Origin: Halopiger goleimassiliensis
GTDB taxonomy: Archaea > Halobacteriota > Halobacteria > Halobacteriales > Natrialbaceae
NCBI RefSeq assembly: GCF_000455345.1
Contig: NZ_HG315690.1
Location: forward strand, 496,001 to 560,000
Reading direction: 5' to 3'
Length of the DNA stretch: 64,000 bases
The position numbers and the translations under genes were made by a program. This document shows, in pieces, positions 1 through 8,616 of the stretch; the stretch's first letter is position 1, and every line of letters starts with the position of its first letter. Under the pieces are notes generated by a model, which worked only from the letters and a program-made list of their open reading frames with translations, ran no database searches and was not told the origin of the DNA.

Positions 1-163
1 CGGGAATCGCGAGGATTCCCGCCGGAACGTCCTCGATGGGCTGGTCGTACTCGACCCGGAACGGTTCCCCCGTGACGAACCGCTCCAGGTCCCGCGTCGG
101 GCGGAGTCTACACTCGAGTGTCGATCCGTCGGCGTCGATCCGATCGATGGCGATCCGGGACAT
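1..163 (-). CDS. N-terminal part of an unrecognised protein, cut by the window edge
   Basis: An ATG at 161-163 on the minus strand opens a frame that runs off the left edge without a stop. The 54 visible residues begin MSRIAIDRIDADGSTLE and are acidic, like typical haloarchaeal cytoplasmic proteins. There is no signal peptide, membrane segment or recognisable motif in the visible part, so I assign no function. It is divergent from the membrane protein gene at 490. The start codon is the first ATG after an upstream stretch with stops. Confidence 0.6.
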   Translation of the reverse strand, partial: MSRIAIDRIDADGSTLECRLRPTRDLERFVTGEPFRVEYDQPIEDVPAGILAIP

Positions 164-489
164 ACTGGGACGACGGCGCGGCCGTCGACGCTTCCGACCA
201 CGGATCGCGACAAAAATCGGACGAATCGTTTGTGGGCCGAGAACGGCGAAATCGACACGTAACAGGCCGTATGTGGCCAATGTACGCTCGTATCGGGTTC
301 CGAAATCCGGCTCGGTCCGTCGCCGATGCTCTCGGCGCAACGGCCGAGCCTGCGGGGCCTCGGGCGGGACGCGAACCGTCGGCTTCGTGGCCGTGAATAA
401 GACGTCTATAACAAACTCCGTGATCGGAGAGCCTTCCGCCAAGACATGCGTCCGGATTCGAACGCGAGCGGTCGGTGGGGCGATCGACG
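164..489. other. Intergenic region between two divergent genes
   Basis: About 326 bases that should hold both promoters. A TATA-like tctataacaa at 400-409 could serve the plus-strand membrane protein gene with a leader of roughly 50 bases. An A-rich run (acaaaaatcgg, near 210) could be part of the minus-strand promoter. I see no convincing small gene or repeat here. Confidence 0.4.
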
Positions 490-2277
490 ATGAGACGGAC
501 GACGCTGAATCTCACGTTCGCGATCGGTTATCTCGTCGTCGCGTTCGGGGTTCTCCACGCGCGTGCGAACCCCGCGACGAGTTACGAGGCGTCGATATAC
601 GCGGGAACGCCGGCGCTCGTCTGGGTCGCCCTCGCAGTCGCGCTGGCGATCGCCGTCGGTACGACGCTGGTCTGTCGGGACCGCGAGCAAGCGCTTGGCA
701 TCGGCCTCGGCGCACTGGTCGTGACGACGATCGTCAGCCTGCCCGTGATCAGGAACTACCGCTACTCCGGGATGGGCGACGCGATGACCCACCTCGGCTG
801 GACCAGGGACCTCGTGGAGGGATCGCTCGCACCCCACGAACTGTTCTACCCGGCGGTTCACTCGCTGGGGAGCGTCCTGCACTTCCTCGGGGGCGTCTCG
901 ATCGAACGAGGGCTGTTGTTGACGATGGTCGTACTGTTCGTGCCGTTCTTGCTCTTCGTTCCGCTGGTCGTCCGGGACCTCTCGGGAAACGCGCTGGCCG
1001 TCGGCATGGCGGCCGTCGTCTCCTGGATGGTGCTGCCGATCAACAACATCGCGACCCACATGGGCGTACACACGAACTCGAACGCCCTGTTCCTCGTTCC
1101 GGTCGTGATCTTCGCGTTCGTCGCCTACGTCCGCCGACGGGCGACGATCGATCGGCTTCCGCTGGGCCTGTCGCCGTTTAGCGTCCTCATCTACGTCACC
1201 GGGGTCGCACTGCTGTTGGTCCACCCCCAGCAGATGATCAACGTCGTGGTGTTGTTCGCGGTCATCGCAGGCGTGCAGTTTCTCGCCCGGTACAGGTACG
1301 ACGACCACCCGATCCTGAACCATCCGACCACCTACGCACAGACGCTCGTACTCGGCACGATCTTCACCGTCTGGGCCGCGACGAACGAACGGTTCAGACA
1401 GGCAGTGATCGGACTCGTGGAGGGGCTGGCGGCGGAGGACATCGGTACCGCTGCCGAGGTCGACGAACGGGAAGCCGCCCTCACGGAGATCGGCGGCAGT
1501 ATCGGCGAGCTGTTCGTCACCATGTTCCTCGAGGCCGCCGTGATCGGCCTCCTCGTCGCGCTGTTCGTGCTGGCGACCTGGCTCGGCTGGACGAGCGTCG
1601 ACCGGGAGACGGGGTCGTTCGTCACGTACTTCGGGATCGGCCTGCTCCCGCTCGGCGGCATGTTCCTGATCTACTTCGTCGGGACCCCGACGATGGCGTT
1701 CCGGCAGGTCGGGTTCATCTTCGTCGTCCTGACGATCCTCGGTGGGCTGGCCCTGGCCCACCTCTTCGGTCGCATGGCCCAGTACATCACGACGCCCGGG
1801 GCAAACGCCGTCGCGTCGCTCGTGATCGGTGCCTTCCTCGTCCTCGGATTGATGACGGTCTACGCGTCGCCGATCATCTACGACCCCGGCCAGCACGTCA
1901 CCGAGGAGACGTTCAGCGGCTACGAGGCCACCCTCACGTCGGACGACGATCGCCCCCTCGCTGGATTGGGCTACGATCCCTTCCGGTACGACCACGCGAT
2001 CAACGGCCTCGAGGGCGAGGAGACCCTAAGCGGCGCGACCGCTGCGAGCGGGGAGGTCGATCACGAAGCCTTCGAAGCAGGCAACTACAGCGGCGCGTAC
2101 ACCGGCGACGACTACTACCTCGCGATCACCGACTACGACGTCACCCGCGAGATCGACGTCTATCAGGAACTGTACTACAGCGAAGCCGCCCTCGAAGGCC
2201 TCGAGCGCGATCCGGCCGCGAACAACGTTATCTCGAACGACGAGTTCGAACTGTACGAAATCTCGAGCGACGAGTAA
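490..2277 (+). CDS. Polytopic membrane protein, possible GT-C-type glycosyltransferase
   Basis: A 595-residue protein with about 13 hydrophobic segments over residues 4-470, followed by a soluble acidic tail of about 130 residues rich in Tyr, Asp and Glu. The first long loop carries GMGDAMTHLGW, an Asp-containing motif in the position where GT-C transferases place their catalytic Asp. Many-TM core plus soluble C-terminal domain is the usual architecture of that superfamily, which uses lipid-linked sugars on the outer face of the membrane. The start at 490 (MRRTTLNL) is preferred over an in-frame upstream start at 475 because it begins just before the first membrane span. Function is inferred only from topology and this motif; a transporter or unrelated haloarchaeal membrane family remains possible. 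Confidence 0.75.
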   Translation: MRRTTLNLTFAIGYLVVAFGVLHARANPATSYEASIYAGTPALVWVALAVALAIAVGTTLVCRDREQALGIGLGALVVTTIVSLPVIRNYRYSGMGDAMTHLGWTRDLVEGSLAPHELFYPAVHSLGSVLHFLGGVSIERGLLLTMVVLFVPFLLFVPLVVRDLSGNALAVGMAAVVSWMVLPINNIATHMGVHTNSNALFLVPVVIFAFVAYVRRRATIDRLPLGLSPFSVLIYVTGVALLLVHPQQMINVVVLFAVIAGVQFLARYRYDDHPILNHPTTYAQTLVLGTIFTVWAATNERFRQAVIGLVEGLAAEDIGTAAEVDEREAALTEIGGSIGELFVTMFLEAAVIGLLVALFVLATWLGWTSVDRETGSFVTYFGIGLLPLGGMFLIYFVGTPTMAFRQVGFIFVVLTILGGLALAHLFGRMAQYITTPGANAVASLVIGAFLVLGLMTVYASPIIYDPGQHVTEETFSGYEATLTSDDDRPLAGLGYDPFRYDHAINGLEGEETLSGATAASGEVDHEAFEAGNYSGAYTGDDYYLAITDYDVTREIDVYQELYYSEAALEGLERDPAANNVISNDEFELYEISSDE

Positions 2278-2822
2278 GCCGTCACTGGAGTTCTGTTCCC
2301 CCTCCCGATTCGTCCCGCGGTCCGCAGCGTCGACGCCGACTCGAGGTTCCGATCCGGGCCGACCCCGCTCTCGACGTAGCGTCGGTTCCCGACGTTCCTC
2401 TCCGGAATCGGTTACTGGTTCGCGATGACCTCCGTCTCCACCTGCCGTTCTATCGTCCTCATCGAGAGAGTGCGGGCAAGTCGTCGATCGACCTCGGTGT
2501 CGGTCGACCGCCCGGTGCCGACCGACGAGTAACGGCGAGTTACGGGTCCGTCACCGACGCAATGGCACACTTCCCGACGGATCTCCTGCTCGAGGAGCCG
2601 AACTGACCAGCAACGACTCGGTCCCGCTAGGGACGATCTCGAGGCGGTAATCCGTCGTTACGGTCGTCCGATCCGGGTTTCGATCGACCCGAACGTTCGT
2701 AACGCCGATACAGCTTTTTCATACAATCTACACTGATTACTGCTGATTAGATTACTTTCTCGTAGCCCTATACTTTATTCCAAGGAAAGGTTTATGAGTA
2801 TAACGTGGAGTTACGCAAGTGT
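2278..2822. other. Long intergenic region with the promoter of the first beta-helix gene
   Basis: About 545 bases with no gene I can support. Most of it is GC-rich non-coding sequence; near 2500-2530 there is a short inverted repeat (tcggtcg / cgaccga). The last 90 bases turn A+T-rich and contain the promoter of the following gene. Confidence 0.4.
2786..2796 (+). promoter_or_regulatory. TATA-type promoter of the first beta-helix gene
   Basis: The box aaaggtttatg ends 26 bases before the ATG at 2823, so the transcript probably begins at or just before the start codon. The same gaaag-tttatg element sits at exactly the same distance upstream of the paralog at 4218. Confidence 0.55.
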
Positions 2823-3764
2823 ATGGCGCAGAACCCCCGTACGTCCGAGGCGGATGCTACTCCGACGACAGGCCGTAATGACGGCTTACACCGACGCAGC
2901 TTCGTTCGCTCGGTGGCTGCGGTCGCCACCGCGGCGACCGCGTTCGGTGCGACCGGCACGGTCGCGGCCCAGGACGACTACGAGGTAATCGAAGCGCAGA
3001 ACCAGACGATCACCATCGAGTCCGGCGAGACCTGGGAGAACAAACTCGTCGACATGACCACCGGGCAGGACATCACCATCAGCGCCCGTGGGAGCGACTG
3101 GACGATCCGCAACGTCGGCTTCGAGGGTGCGAACACCTCCAACGCCGGCTCCGGCACGTTCGGTATCGCGGACCCGAACGGCTCGAGCACCGTCGAGAAC
3201 GTCTATCTCGGCGACGGCTCCTCGAGCGGCAACTCGGCACCGAACGGCCACGGTGAGACCGCGTTCTGGGTCGCTCCGGAACACGCCGGTCACATCGACT
3301 TCCAGCACGTCAACATCCAGGGCTTCGCGGACAACGCGATATACGGCTCCGCCCCCGGTACCGGCGGTGGCGGTACGATTCACATCGATCGATCCTTCGC
3401 CGCGAACTGTTACGTCTCGCACTTCCGCCTCGCGACCGAGGGGAGCAAGGTGACGAACTCGAGCGTCTACGTCGACGAATCCGACTACCAGGGCCGGGGT
3501 ATCTGGGCCTGGGCCCCCGGGACGATCGAAGTCGAGAACTGCCAGCTCGAGATGAACGGACAGAACGTCGCCATCGCGGCCGGCGCAAACGGCGACGCGA
3601 CGACCGTCGAGGTCAGCGACAGCGACTACGATCCGGAGGCAGGCATCCAGGAAGCCGCCGGTTCGAACGTCCAACTCGCCGACGACGTCGGCACCGACCC
3701 CGACGCGTTCATCCCCGAAGGCACGCCGACGTCGGCCGAGGAAGCGGCCAGCGGCTCCAACTGA
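2823..3764 (+). CDS. Tat-exported right-handed beta-helix protein (short paralog)
   Basis: A 313-residue protein with a twin-arginine signal (RRSFVRS near residue 24, hydrophobic h-region, AAQ cleavage region), so it should be folded in the cytoplasm and exported by Tat. The rest is Gly-, Asn- and Ser-rich short-strand sequence with recurring patterns such as TIRNVGFEG, VENVYLGDG and VEVSDSDYD, typical of right-handed parallel beta-helix (pectate-lyase-like) folds. It ends PEGTPTSAEEAASGSN, a tail shared with the core of the larger paralog at 4218. No catalytic residues of pectate lyases are evident, so binding or degradation of a polysaccharide is an inference. I chose the ATG at 2823 over the in-frame GTG at 2805 because of promoter spacing. 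Confidence 0.85.
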   Translation: MAQNPRTSEADATPTTGRNDGLHRRSFVRSVAAVATAATAFGATGTVAAQDDYEVIEAQNQTITIESGETWENKLVDMTTGQDITISARGSDWTIRNVGFEGANTSNAGSGTFGIADPNGSSTVENVYLGDGSSSGNSAPNGHGETAFWVAPEHAGHIDFQHVNIQGFADNAIYGSAPGTGGGGTIHIDRSFAANCYVSHFRLATEGSKVTNSSVYVDESDYQGRGIWAWAPGTIEVENCQLEMNGQNVAIAAGANGDATTVEVSDSDYDPEAGIQEAAGSNVQLADDVGTDPDAFIPEGTPTSAEEAASGSN

Positions 3765-3787
3765 TCGGCGACCACGCGCGACGACGG

Positions 3788-3916
3788 CCCCGCTGACGCA
3801 CCCTCCACGTGACTCCCCCGACGACCCCTCCACACGATCCCCGCTGACGCGCTCTCCACGCGGTCCCCGCTGACGCACCTTCCCGTCGGTTTTCCTGCCG
3901 ACACCCTCCATCGGCC
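3788..3916. repeat. Imperfect 26-base tandem repeat (4-5 units)
   Basis: Units begin ccccgctgacgc at 3788, 3839 and 3865, with a degenerate unit at 3814 (cccccgacgacc) and a worn fifth unit from about 3891. Each unit continues with a C-rich ccaccg/ctccac block. The array lies directly after the stop of the first beta-helix gene. Confidence 0.6.
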
Positions 3917-4180
3917 TTCCCCACGTTCGATACTCCGACGCCTACACCGGCATCGGGTCGTTTTCTCCGGCTCCCTCGAGACGCGTCGTGGCTGACCGTT
4001 CGCCGATCGAGCCGGTCGATCTGCTCGAGCCGATTGGCCGAATCGGTCACCGACCGACCGGCTTCGTTTCGCCCCGATTGTCGGAACGCCCAACGTTCCT
4101 CTTCAAGAGAACATCACAAATTCTGTGAAGATACAGTACGATATGAATTATAGTCTGTAAATTTTAAGTATTTTGTAGGA

Positions 4181-4191
4181 GAAAGTTTATG
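4181..4191 (+). promoter_or_regulatory. TATA-type promoter of the second beta-helix gene
   Basis: The box gaaagtttatg ends 26 bases before the ATG at 4218, matching the spacing of the first paralog to the base and predicting a leaderless mRNA. Confidence 0.55.
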
Positions 4192-4217
4192 GTGGTAGTT
4201 TCGTATTACTCGATCGC

Positions 4218-6005
4218 ATGGCACGCGAACGTTCGGTACTGGACGAGGACGATTCGGTCGGTACAGGCAGTGGTACGCTCGATATCGGCGGTAATGAGTC
4301 ATTACTCGACCGTCGATCGTATCTGAAGTTGGCCGGCGCGACGACGGCTGGTGCAGCCATCACTGGAACCGCCGCAGCGTCCGACGACTACGAGACGATC
4401 ACGGCACGTGGACAGACGATCCGCATCGGCGCGGGAGAAACCTACGAGAACAAACTGTTCGACCTGACGAACGGCAACAGCGTTCTCCTGCTCGTCGAGG
4501 GCGGCAACTCGACGATCCGGAACATCGGATTCGAGGGGCTCCACCGGGGTGACGCGTTTATGATCTCGATCACTGCCCCGAGGGGCGACGTTCTCATCGA
4601 GAACGTCTACCTCGGCGACGGCTCCACGAAGGAAGGCGAGAGCTTCGTCCACGGTCCGGGTGCAGTCTTCTACCACAAGCGGGCCGGCTGTGACGTCACG
4701 TTTCGGTACTGCAACGTCCAGGGTTGGCCGAACAACGGTTTTTATTGCTCCAACACCGCCTCCGGCGGCTCCGTTACGTTCGAGCACTGTTACGGCAAGA
4801 ACAACGGCGTCTCCACGTTCCGGGTCGCCGGCGGCAACGATCGACTCGTCAACTGCGTGGCCTACAACGACGATACCGACTACGGTCCCGGCTGGGGCGG
4901 CTACGTCGAGGACGCCGGTCGACCCCTGTGGGTCTGGCCCGGCGGCACCGTCTCCATCGAGGACTGTCACTTCGCGGCCGGGAGTTACCCCTACGCCGCA
5001 GTGATGCGCGGCAGCGGCTCTGCCCGGATGACCGGCGGCGCAATCCGCGGCAGCGTCCAGGGTGGCGGCCTCCAGCGATCGGGCGTCTCGAGTTCGCCCG
5101 ACCTCTCGGTTCCCGAGGGCGTCCCGACGTCGGCCGCAGAGGCCGCCGCGGGCACCTCGAGTTCCACCCCCGACGACGGCGCGAACGAGTCCCCCGAGGA
5201 GGACGACGACCCGGAACTCGAGCACGTCATCCTGTTCGACGGCGACGCCGCTGCGGTTACGCGCTACGAGTTCACGGTCAGCGGTGACCTCGAGCCGTCG
5301 AACTACCGCGGGGCGACGATCGACGAGGAGAACGCCATCGCGGACGGCACCGCCCAGGGCGTCGTCGCCAACTGGCGTGACGCGTTCCGATTCGACGGCG
5401 ATCTCGAGGAGCTAACCGTCGACGGGCCAGCGACGGTGTTCGTCGACGGTGAGGAAGTCGATCCGGACGACTTCGGCGCGGAACTCCCCCACGTGCTGGA
5501 AGTCGAGGGCCGTGGCACGCCCACGAGCTTCGAGATCACGGTCGACGGAACGATCGAACTCGTCGACGACTCGGCCGACGACGAGACGACGACGGTCTCC
5601 GGATCGACCGTCTCGAGTTCGGTCACGGACGCGACGCTGACGGCGCGGTTCTCCGGTGCCCTGACGGACGTGACGTTCACGGAGGGCGAGGCGGCCGTCT
5701 TCGTGGACGACGAGGAGATCGATCCCCAGGAGTACGGCGACCAGGAGTTGCTCCCCCACGCGCTGGTCGTCGACGGGACGGACACCGACGGCGTAAGCAC
5801 GTACGCGTTCGAGACGTCCGGTGCGGTCGTCAAATCGGACTACCGTGACGCCTCGATCGACGACGAGGACGTCATCGAGGACGGGACGGTCCGGGGTGCG
5901 ACCGCGAACTGGCTCGACGCCTACTGGTTCGACGGCGACATCACGGCGTTCAAGCTCGTCGGCGACGCGAACGTCGACGTCCAGTACAACGCCCGAAACC
6001 AGTGA
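4218..6005 (+). CDS. Tat-exported beta-helix protein with duplicated C-terminal beta modules
   Basis: A 595-residue secreted protein. Residues 31-55 form a Tat signal (DRRSYLKLAG, then an Ala/Gly-rich h-region). Residues about 57-310 are a right-handed beta-helix closely related to the upstream paralog (ITIESGETWENKL there, IRIGAGETYENKL here; both have VENVYLGDGS). An acidic Ser/Pro linker (about 312-336) leads to a C-terminal region in which two modules recur: one with YRGATIDEENAI.DGT and ANWRDAFRFDGDL, repeated as YRDASIDDEDVI.DGT and ANWLDAYWFDGDI, and one with VFVDGEEVDPDD repeated as VFVDDEEIDPQE. The tail modules look like carbohydrate- or surface-binding beta sandwiches, but this is inference. 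Start chosen by promoter spacing. Confidence 0.85.
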   Translation: MARERSVLDEDDSVGTGSGTLDIGGNESLLDRRSYLKLAGATTAGAAITGTAAASDDYETITARGQTIRIGAGETYENKLFDLTNGNSVLLLVEGGNSTIRNIGFEGLHRGDAFMISITAPRGDVLIENVYLGDGSTKEGESFVHGPGAVFYHKRAGCDVTFRYCNVQGWPNNGFYCSNTASGGSVTFEHCYGKNNGVSTFRVAGGNDRLVNCVAYNDDTDYGPGWGGYVEDAGRPLWVWPGGTVSIEDCHFAAGSYPYAAVMRGSGSARMTGGAIRGSVQGGGLQRSGVSSSPDLSVPEGVPTSAAEAAAGTSSSTPDDGANESPEEDDDPELEHVILFDGDAAAVTRYEFTVSGDLEPSNYRGATIDEENAIADGTAQGVVANWRDAFRFDGDLEELTVDGPATVFVDGEEVDPDDFGAELPHVLEVEGRGTPTSFEITVDGTIELVDDSADDETTTVSGSTVSSSVTDATLTARFSGALTDVTFTEGEAAVFVDDEEIDPQEYGDQELLPHALVVDGTDTDGVSTYAFETSGAVVKSDYRDASIDDEDVIEDGTVRGATANWLDAYWFDGDITAFKLVGDANVDVQYNARNQ

Positions 6006-6313
6006 CGGGGCCTCGATCGATCGGTTCGGCTCGTCCGTAGCGAAGCCAGGTCTCGAGACGATCGACGACTCGTTTTAGAATCGAAGCGGCTCCCGAGGAG
6101 GAACAGTAAGCTGGCACGCGAACCGTTCCGGTACTGGACGTCGGGAGCCATGCATGCGTACGCGCGGTGGCGATAAAAGTCCTTCTCGAATCCCGCGCAG
6201 ACGCTGGGGACGACCGCTGCTACCGAGACCGTGGTAGCGAACCGAGCGTCGAACGGACCGTCCTCGGGTCGGCCTCCCTCGGTTCGAGTCGCCGCGTCTC
6301 GATCGGGTTGGGA
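6006..6313. other. Convergent intergenic region
   Basis: About 308 bases between the stop of the beta-helix gene and the stop of the DUF7344 gene on the other strand. A short T run (cgttttag near 6070) may help termination. I see no gene. Confidence 0.35.
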
Positions 6314-6913
6314 TCACTCGATTCGCGAGAGTTTGCCGTCGACGGTCGCTTCCCGCCGTCGGTTGGTGACGACGTGAGCCAGCGAGAGCAGGAGGAACGC
6401 GACGACGATCCCCGCCGCGACTCCGGTCGCGGGGAGGGTCGAAAGCGGCGGAACTCCTGCGACGGCACCCCCGGTTACCGTCGCACCGACCACGCTGAGC
6501 GCGGCGTACCACCGATCCCACCGGTCCTGTTTGTGGGTATCGGTGTCCAGGTACATCATCAGCAGGTCGGCGTTGTCCGAAAGCGAGATGAGCCCCCGAT
6601 CCTGGTCGTACTCGACGATGCCCGCGTCGTCCATCTTCGGGAGGTGGGTCTGATAGAGGGCCACGTAGACGCGCTTTCGTTGATCCGAACTCAAAGCGTT
6701 GACGTCGGTATCGTTCTCCCAGGCCGCGATCTGTTCGGCCAGTTCGCCGAGCGTGACCGTCTCGTCGGCCTCGAGGAGGTAGGTGAGGACTTCACGCCTG
6801 CGGCGGTTCTTCAGGAGTTCGAAAATGACGTCCTTCGAGAGTCCCTCCTCGTCCTCCGAGTCGGACACTGACGACGCGATCTCGTCCGGGATAGAGGTAT
6901 CTATCGACGACAT
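6314..6913 (-). CDS. DUF7344 winged-helix protein with two membrane spans
   Basis: A 199-residue protein. Residues about 20-115 form an ArsR-like winged helix that contains LKNRRRREVLTYLLEADE, then the conserved block SSDQRKRVYVALYQTHLPKMDDAGIVEYD split across the wing; this is the signature of the haloarchaeal DUF7344 family. Two hydrophobic segments (about 138-156 and 162-184) suggest it is membrane-anchored. Likely a DNA-binding regulator that responds at the membrane; its target is unknown. Convergent to the beta-helix gene and divergent from the TFB region. Confidence 0.85.
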   Translation of the reverse strand: MSSIDTSIPDEIASSVSDSEDEEGLSKDVIFELLKNRRRREVLTYLLEADETVTLGELAEQIAAWENDTDVNALSSDQRKRVYVALYQTHLPKMDDAGIVEYDQDRGLISLSDNADLLMMYLDTDTHKQDRWDRWYAALSVVGATVTGGAVAGVPPLSTLPATGVAAGIVVAFLLLSLAHVVTNRRREATVDGKLSRIE

Positions 6914-7322
6914 TATGACGAGCCTCCGGCTGTCGGTCGGTCGGTCCGTCGATATGTGGGCCGGCTGACTGGGGCGACGCGACCGGAAGAACGGACCGAC
7001 GAGAGCCGTAATACGTTCGAACGGCGATTCGCAGTCACTGTTGACACACCAAGTTGTACACCAACAGAGACACTCTTAAACGCGGCCACGTTTTGCACCG
7101 GCTGCAAAGGTCGTACGGGCCGGCTTCTCCGAGCCCTCCGGTCGTTCTGCCGGCGTCGGTCCCCACGCGCGTCGCCCCGCCAGTCCGCGTCGACGGAGTA
7201 TCGTTCGATTGGAATCCTGTACCGGGCGCGTACACTGGCGGGAATTCCGTGCAACGGTTCGGCAGCGGGATCTCTTGGATAGGTCGGCAACACGGCACTG
7301 GTATGTCACGTTCGGCGCGACC

Positions 7323-7332
7323 GATATAAAAT
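7323..7332 (+). promoter_or_regulatory. Strong TATA box upstream of the small ORF and TFB gene
   Basis: The sequence gatataaaat is one of the clearest TATA boxes in the window. It predicts a transcript start near 7350-7358 and so a leader of about 300 bases if it drives the TFB gene. Confidence 0.5.
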
Positions 7333-7338
7333 CGCCTG

Positions 7339-7353
7339 TCGGTTCGGAACCGA
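7339..7353. promoter_or_regulatory. Perfect 15-base palindrome overlapping the predicted start of transcription
   Basis: tcggttc-g-gaaccga is a perfect inverted repeat placed seven bases after the TATA box, where a bound repressor would block initiation. Confidence 0.45.
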
Positions 7354-7419
7354 AAGCGACGTTTACGCAGTGAATTGTCGATTGACGCCGACACACGCGT
7401 GAAACGATAGGAACGATTC

Positions 7420-7596
7420 ATGTGGCGAGTTCACGCAGAACACAGTGGGTCGAAGCGGCCAGCCGTTCGCCGCTTGACCCGGACACGACCGATGGGACAC
7501 GGTCTCGACACGATCGTCGACCGCCTCGAGCGGGCGGGTGGGACGTTCAGTGTCGCTCGTCTCCTCTCTTCCTTTCGGCGGCAGGAGTCGAGGTAA
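7420..7596 (+). CDS. Possible small protein (58 residues) before TFB
   Basis: An ATG at 7420 opens a 58-codon frame with a middle section GLDTIVDRLERAGGTFSVA that has helix-like spacing of hydrophobic and charged residues. It lies about 65 bases downstream of the predicted transcript start and ends 66 bases before the TFB start codon. The first half is Arg-rich and could be random GC-rich sequence, so this is a weak call; it could act as a leader ORF for the TFB gene. Confidence 0.22.
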   Translation: MWRVHAEHSGSKRPAVRRLTRTRPMGHGLDTIVDRLERAGGTFSVARLLSSFRRQESR

Positions 7597-7602
7597 GTCG
7601 GT

Positions 7603-7617
7603 GTTTCCATCGGAAAC
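7603..7617. promoter_or_regulatory. Palindrome gtttcc-atc-ggaaac before TFB
   Basis: A perfect 6-base inverted repeat with a three-base centre, 46 bases before the TFB start codon. It could be a protein-binding site or a small hairpin in the leader. Confidence 0.35.
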
Positions 7618-7662
7618 CATGTGAACCCCTTACAGTGCCTGCACGGTTTGCTCCCGCTACTG

Positions 7663-8616
7663 ATGACACAGTCCATCATCGATCAGTCGACGACTGAGTC
7701 CCAGGAGCGGGACGTCGAGCTGTGTCCCGACTGCGAAACGGATACGATCGTTCACGATCCGGACCGGGGTGAGCGCGTCTGTGAGCAGTGCGGACTGGTT
7801 CTCTCCGAGGATCCTATCGACTACGGACCCGAGTGGCGGGCGTTCAACGCCCAGGAACACGACGAACTCTCGCGCGTGGGCGCGCCACTCACGCAATCGA
7901 TGCACGATCGGGGGTTGACGACGACGATCGACTGGCGCAACCGGGACGCCAACGGTCACTCGATGTCCGCGGACAAACACGGCCAACTCCACCGGCTTCG
8001 CGTCTGGCAGGAACGCATCCGCACCAAAAACGCCGGCGAACGCAACCTGAAGTACGCGCTCTCGGAGATCGACCGCATGGTCAGCGCGCTCGGGGTGCCA
8101 AAGCCCGTCAAGGAGACCGCCAGCGTCATCTACCGACGTGCCCTGGAACAGGACCTCATCCGCGGGCGCTCGATCGAGGGGGTCGCGACGAGCGCACTCT
8201 ACACCGCGTGTCGGAAGGAGGACATCCCGCGCAGTCTCGAGGAGGTGACCTCCGTCTCCCGGGTCGACCAGCGCGAGATCGGCCGCACCTACCGGTACAT
8301 CGCCGACGAACTCGACATCAACCTCGAGCCGACCAACCCACGGCAGTTCGTCCCGCGCTTTTGCTCGGAACTGGACGTCGACAACGACGTCGAGACGACG
8401 GCGATGGAGATCATCGACCGCACGACCGACCAGGGCCTCCACTCGGGGAAGTCACCGACCGGCTTCGCCGCGGCGGCGATCTACGCGGCCGGGTTGCTCT
8501 GTGACGAGACGATCCCCCAGCGGGCCGTCGCGGAGACCGCACAGACGACCGTCGTCACCGTCCGCAACCGCTACCGAGAACAGCTCGAGGCGATCGACCG
8601 CTCGCCCGCTACATGA
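7663..8616 (+). CDS. tfb: Transcription initiation factor TFB
   Basis: A 317-residue archaeal TFB (TFIIB homolog) that bridges TBP-bound promoters and RNA polymerase. The N-terminal zinc ribbon has Cys21-x2-Cys24 and Cys40-x2-Cys43, followed by the B-reader/linker with DYGPEWRAF, and then two cyclin repeats (about 115-205 and 212-305) that contain the usual KEDIPRSLEEV and YAAGLLCDETIPQRAVAE blocks. The ATG at 7663 gives the standard N-terminus (MTQSIIDQ); an in-frame GTG at 7621 would add an unusual extension. Haloarchaea carry several TFB paralogs with different promoter sets, so this copy may be conditional; its complex upstream region supports that. Its last 8 bases overlap the convergent small gene. 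Confidence 0.95.
   Translation: MTQSIIDQSTTESQERDVELCPDCETDTIVHDPDRGERVCEQCGLVLSEDPIDYGPEWRAFNAQEHDELSRVGAPLTQSMHDRGLTTTIDWRNRDANGHSMSADKHGQLHRLRVWQERIRTKNAGERNLKYALSEIDRMVSALGVPKPVKETASVIYRRALEQDLIRGRSIEGVATSALYTACRKEDIPRSLEEVTSVSRVDQREIGRTYRYIADELDINLEPTNPRQFVPRFCSELDVDNDVETTAMEIIDRTTDQGLHSGKSPTGFAAAAIYAAGLLCDETIPQRAVAETAQTTVVTVRNRYREQLEAIDRSPAT

Larger units (their letters stand above)
3765..4217. other. Intergenic region holding a minisatellite and the next promoter
   Basis: This gap begins with imperfect 26-base tandem repeats (listed separately), continues with ordinary GC-rich sequence, and ends in about 90 bases of A+T-rich DNA that include the promoter of the second beta-helix gene. 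I see no coding sequence. Confidence 0.45.
6914..7419. other. Gene-free part of the region between DUF7344 and TFB genes
   Basis: Contains a pair of ACACCAA direct repeats near 7045-7060, a strong TATA box at 7323-7332 and a perfect palindrome just after it (both listed separately). I see no convincing gene on either strand up to 7419. Confidence 0.4.

Noticed and set aside
406-1995. Long open frame on the minus strand opposite the membrane protein gene
   Set aside because: It is Arg-, Asp- and His-rich low-complexity sequence without domains and exactly mirrors the real gene; high GC keeps antisense frames open.
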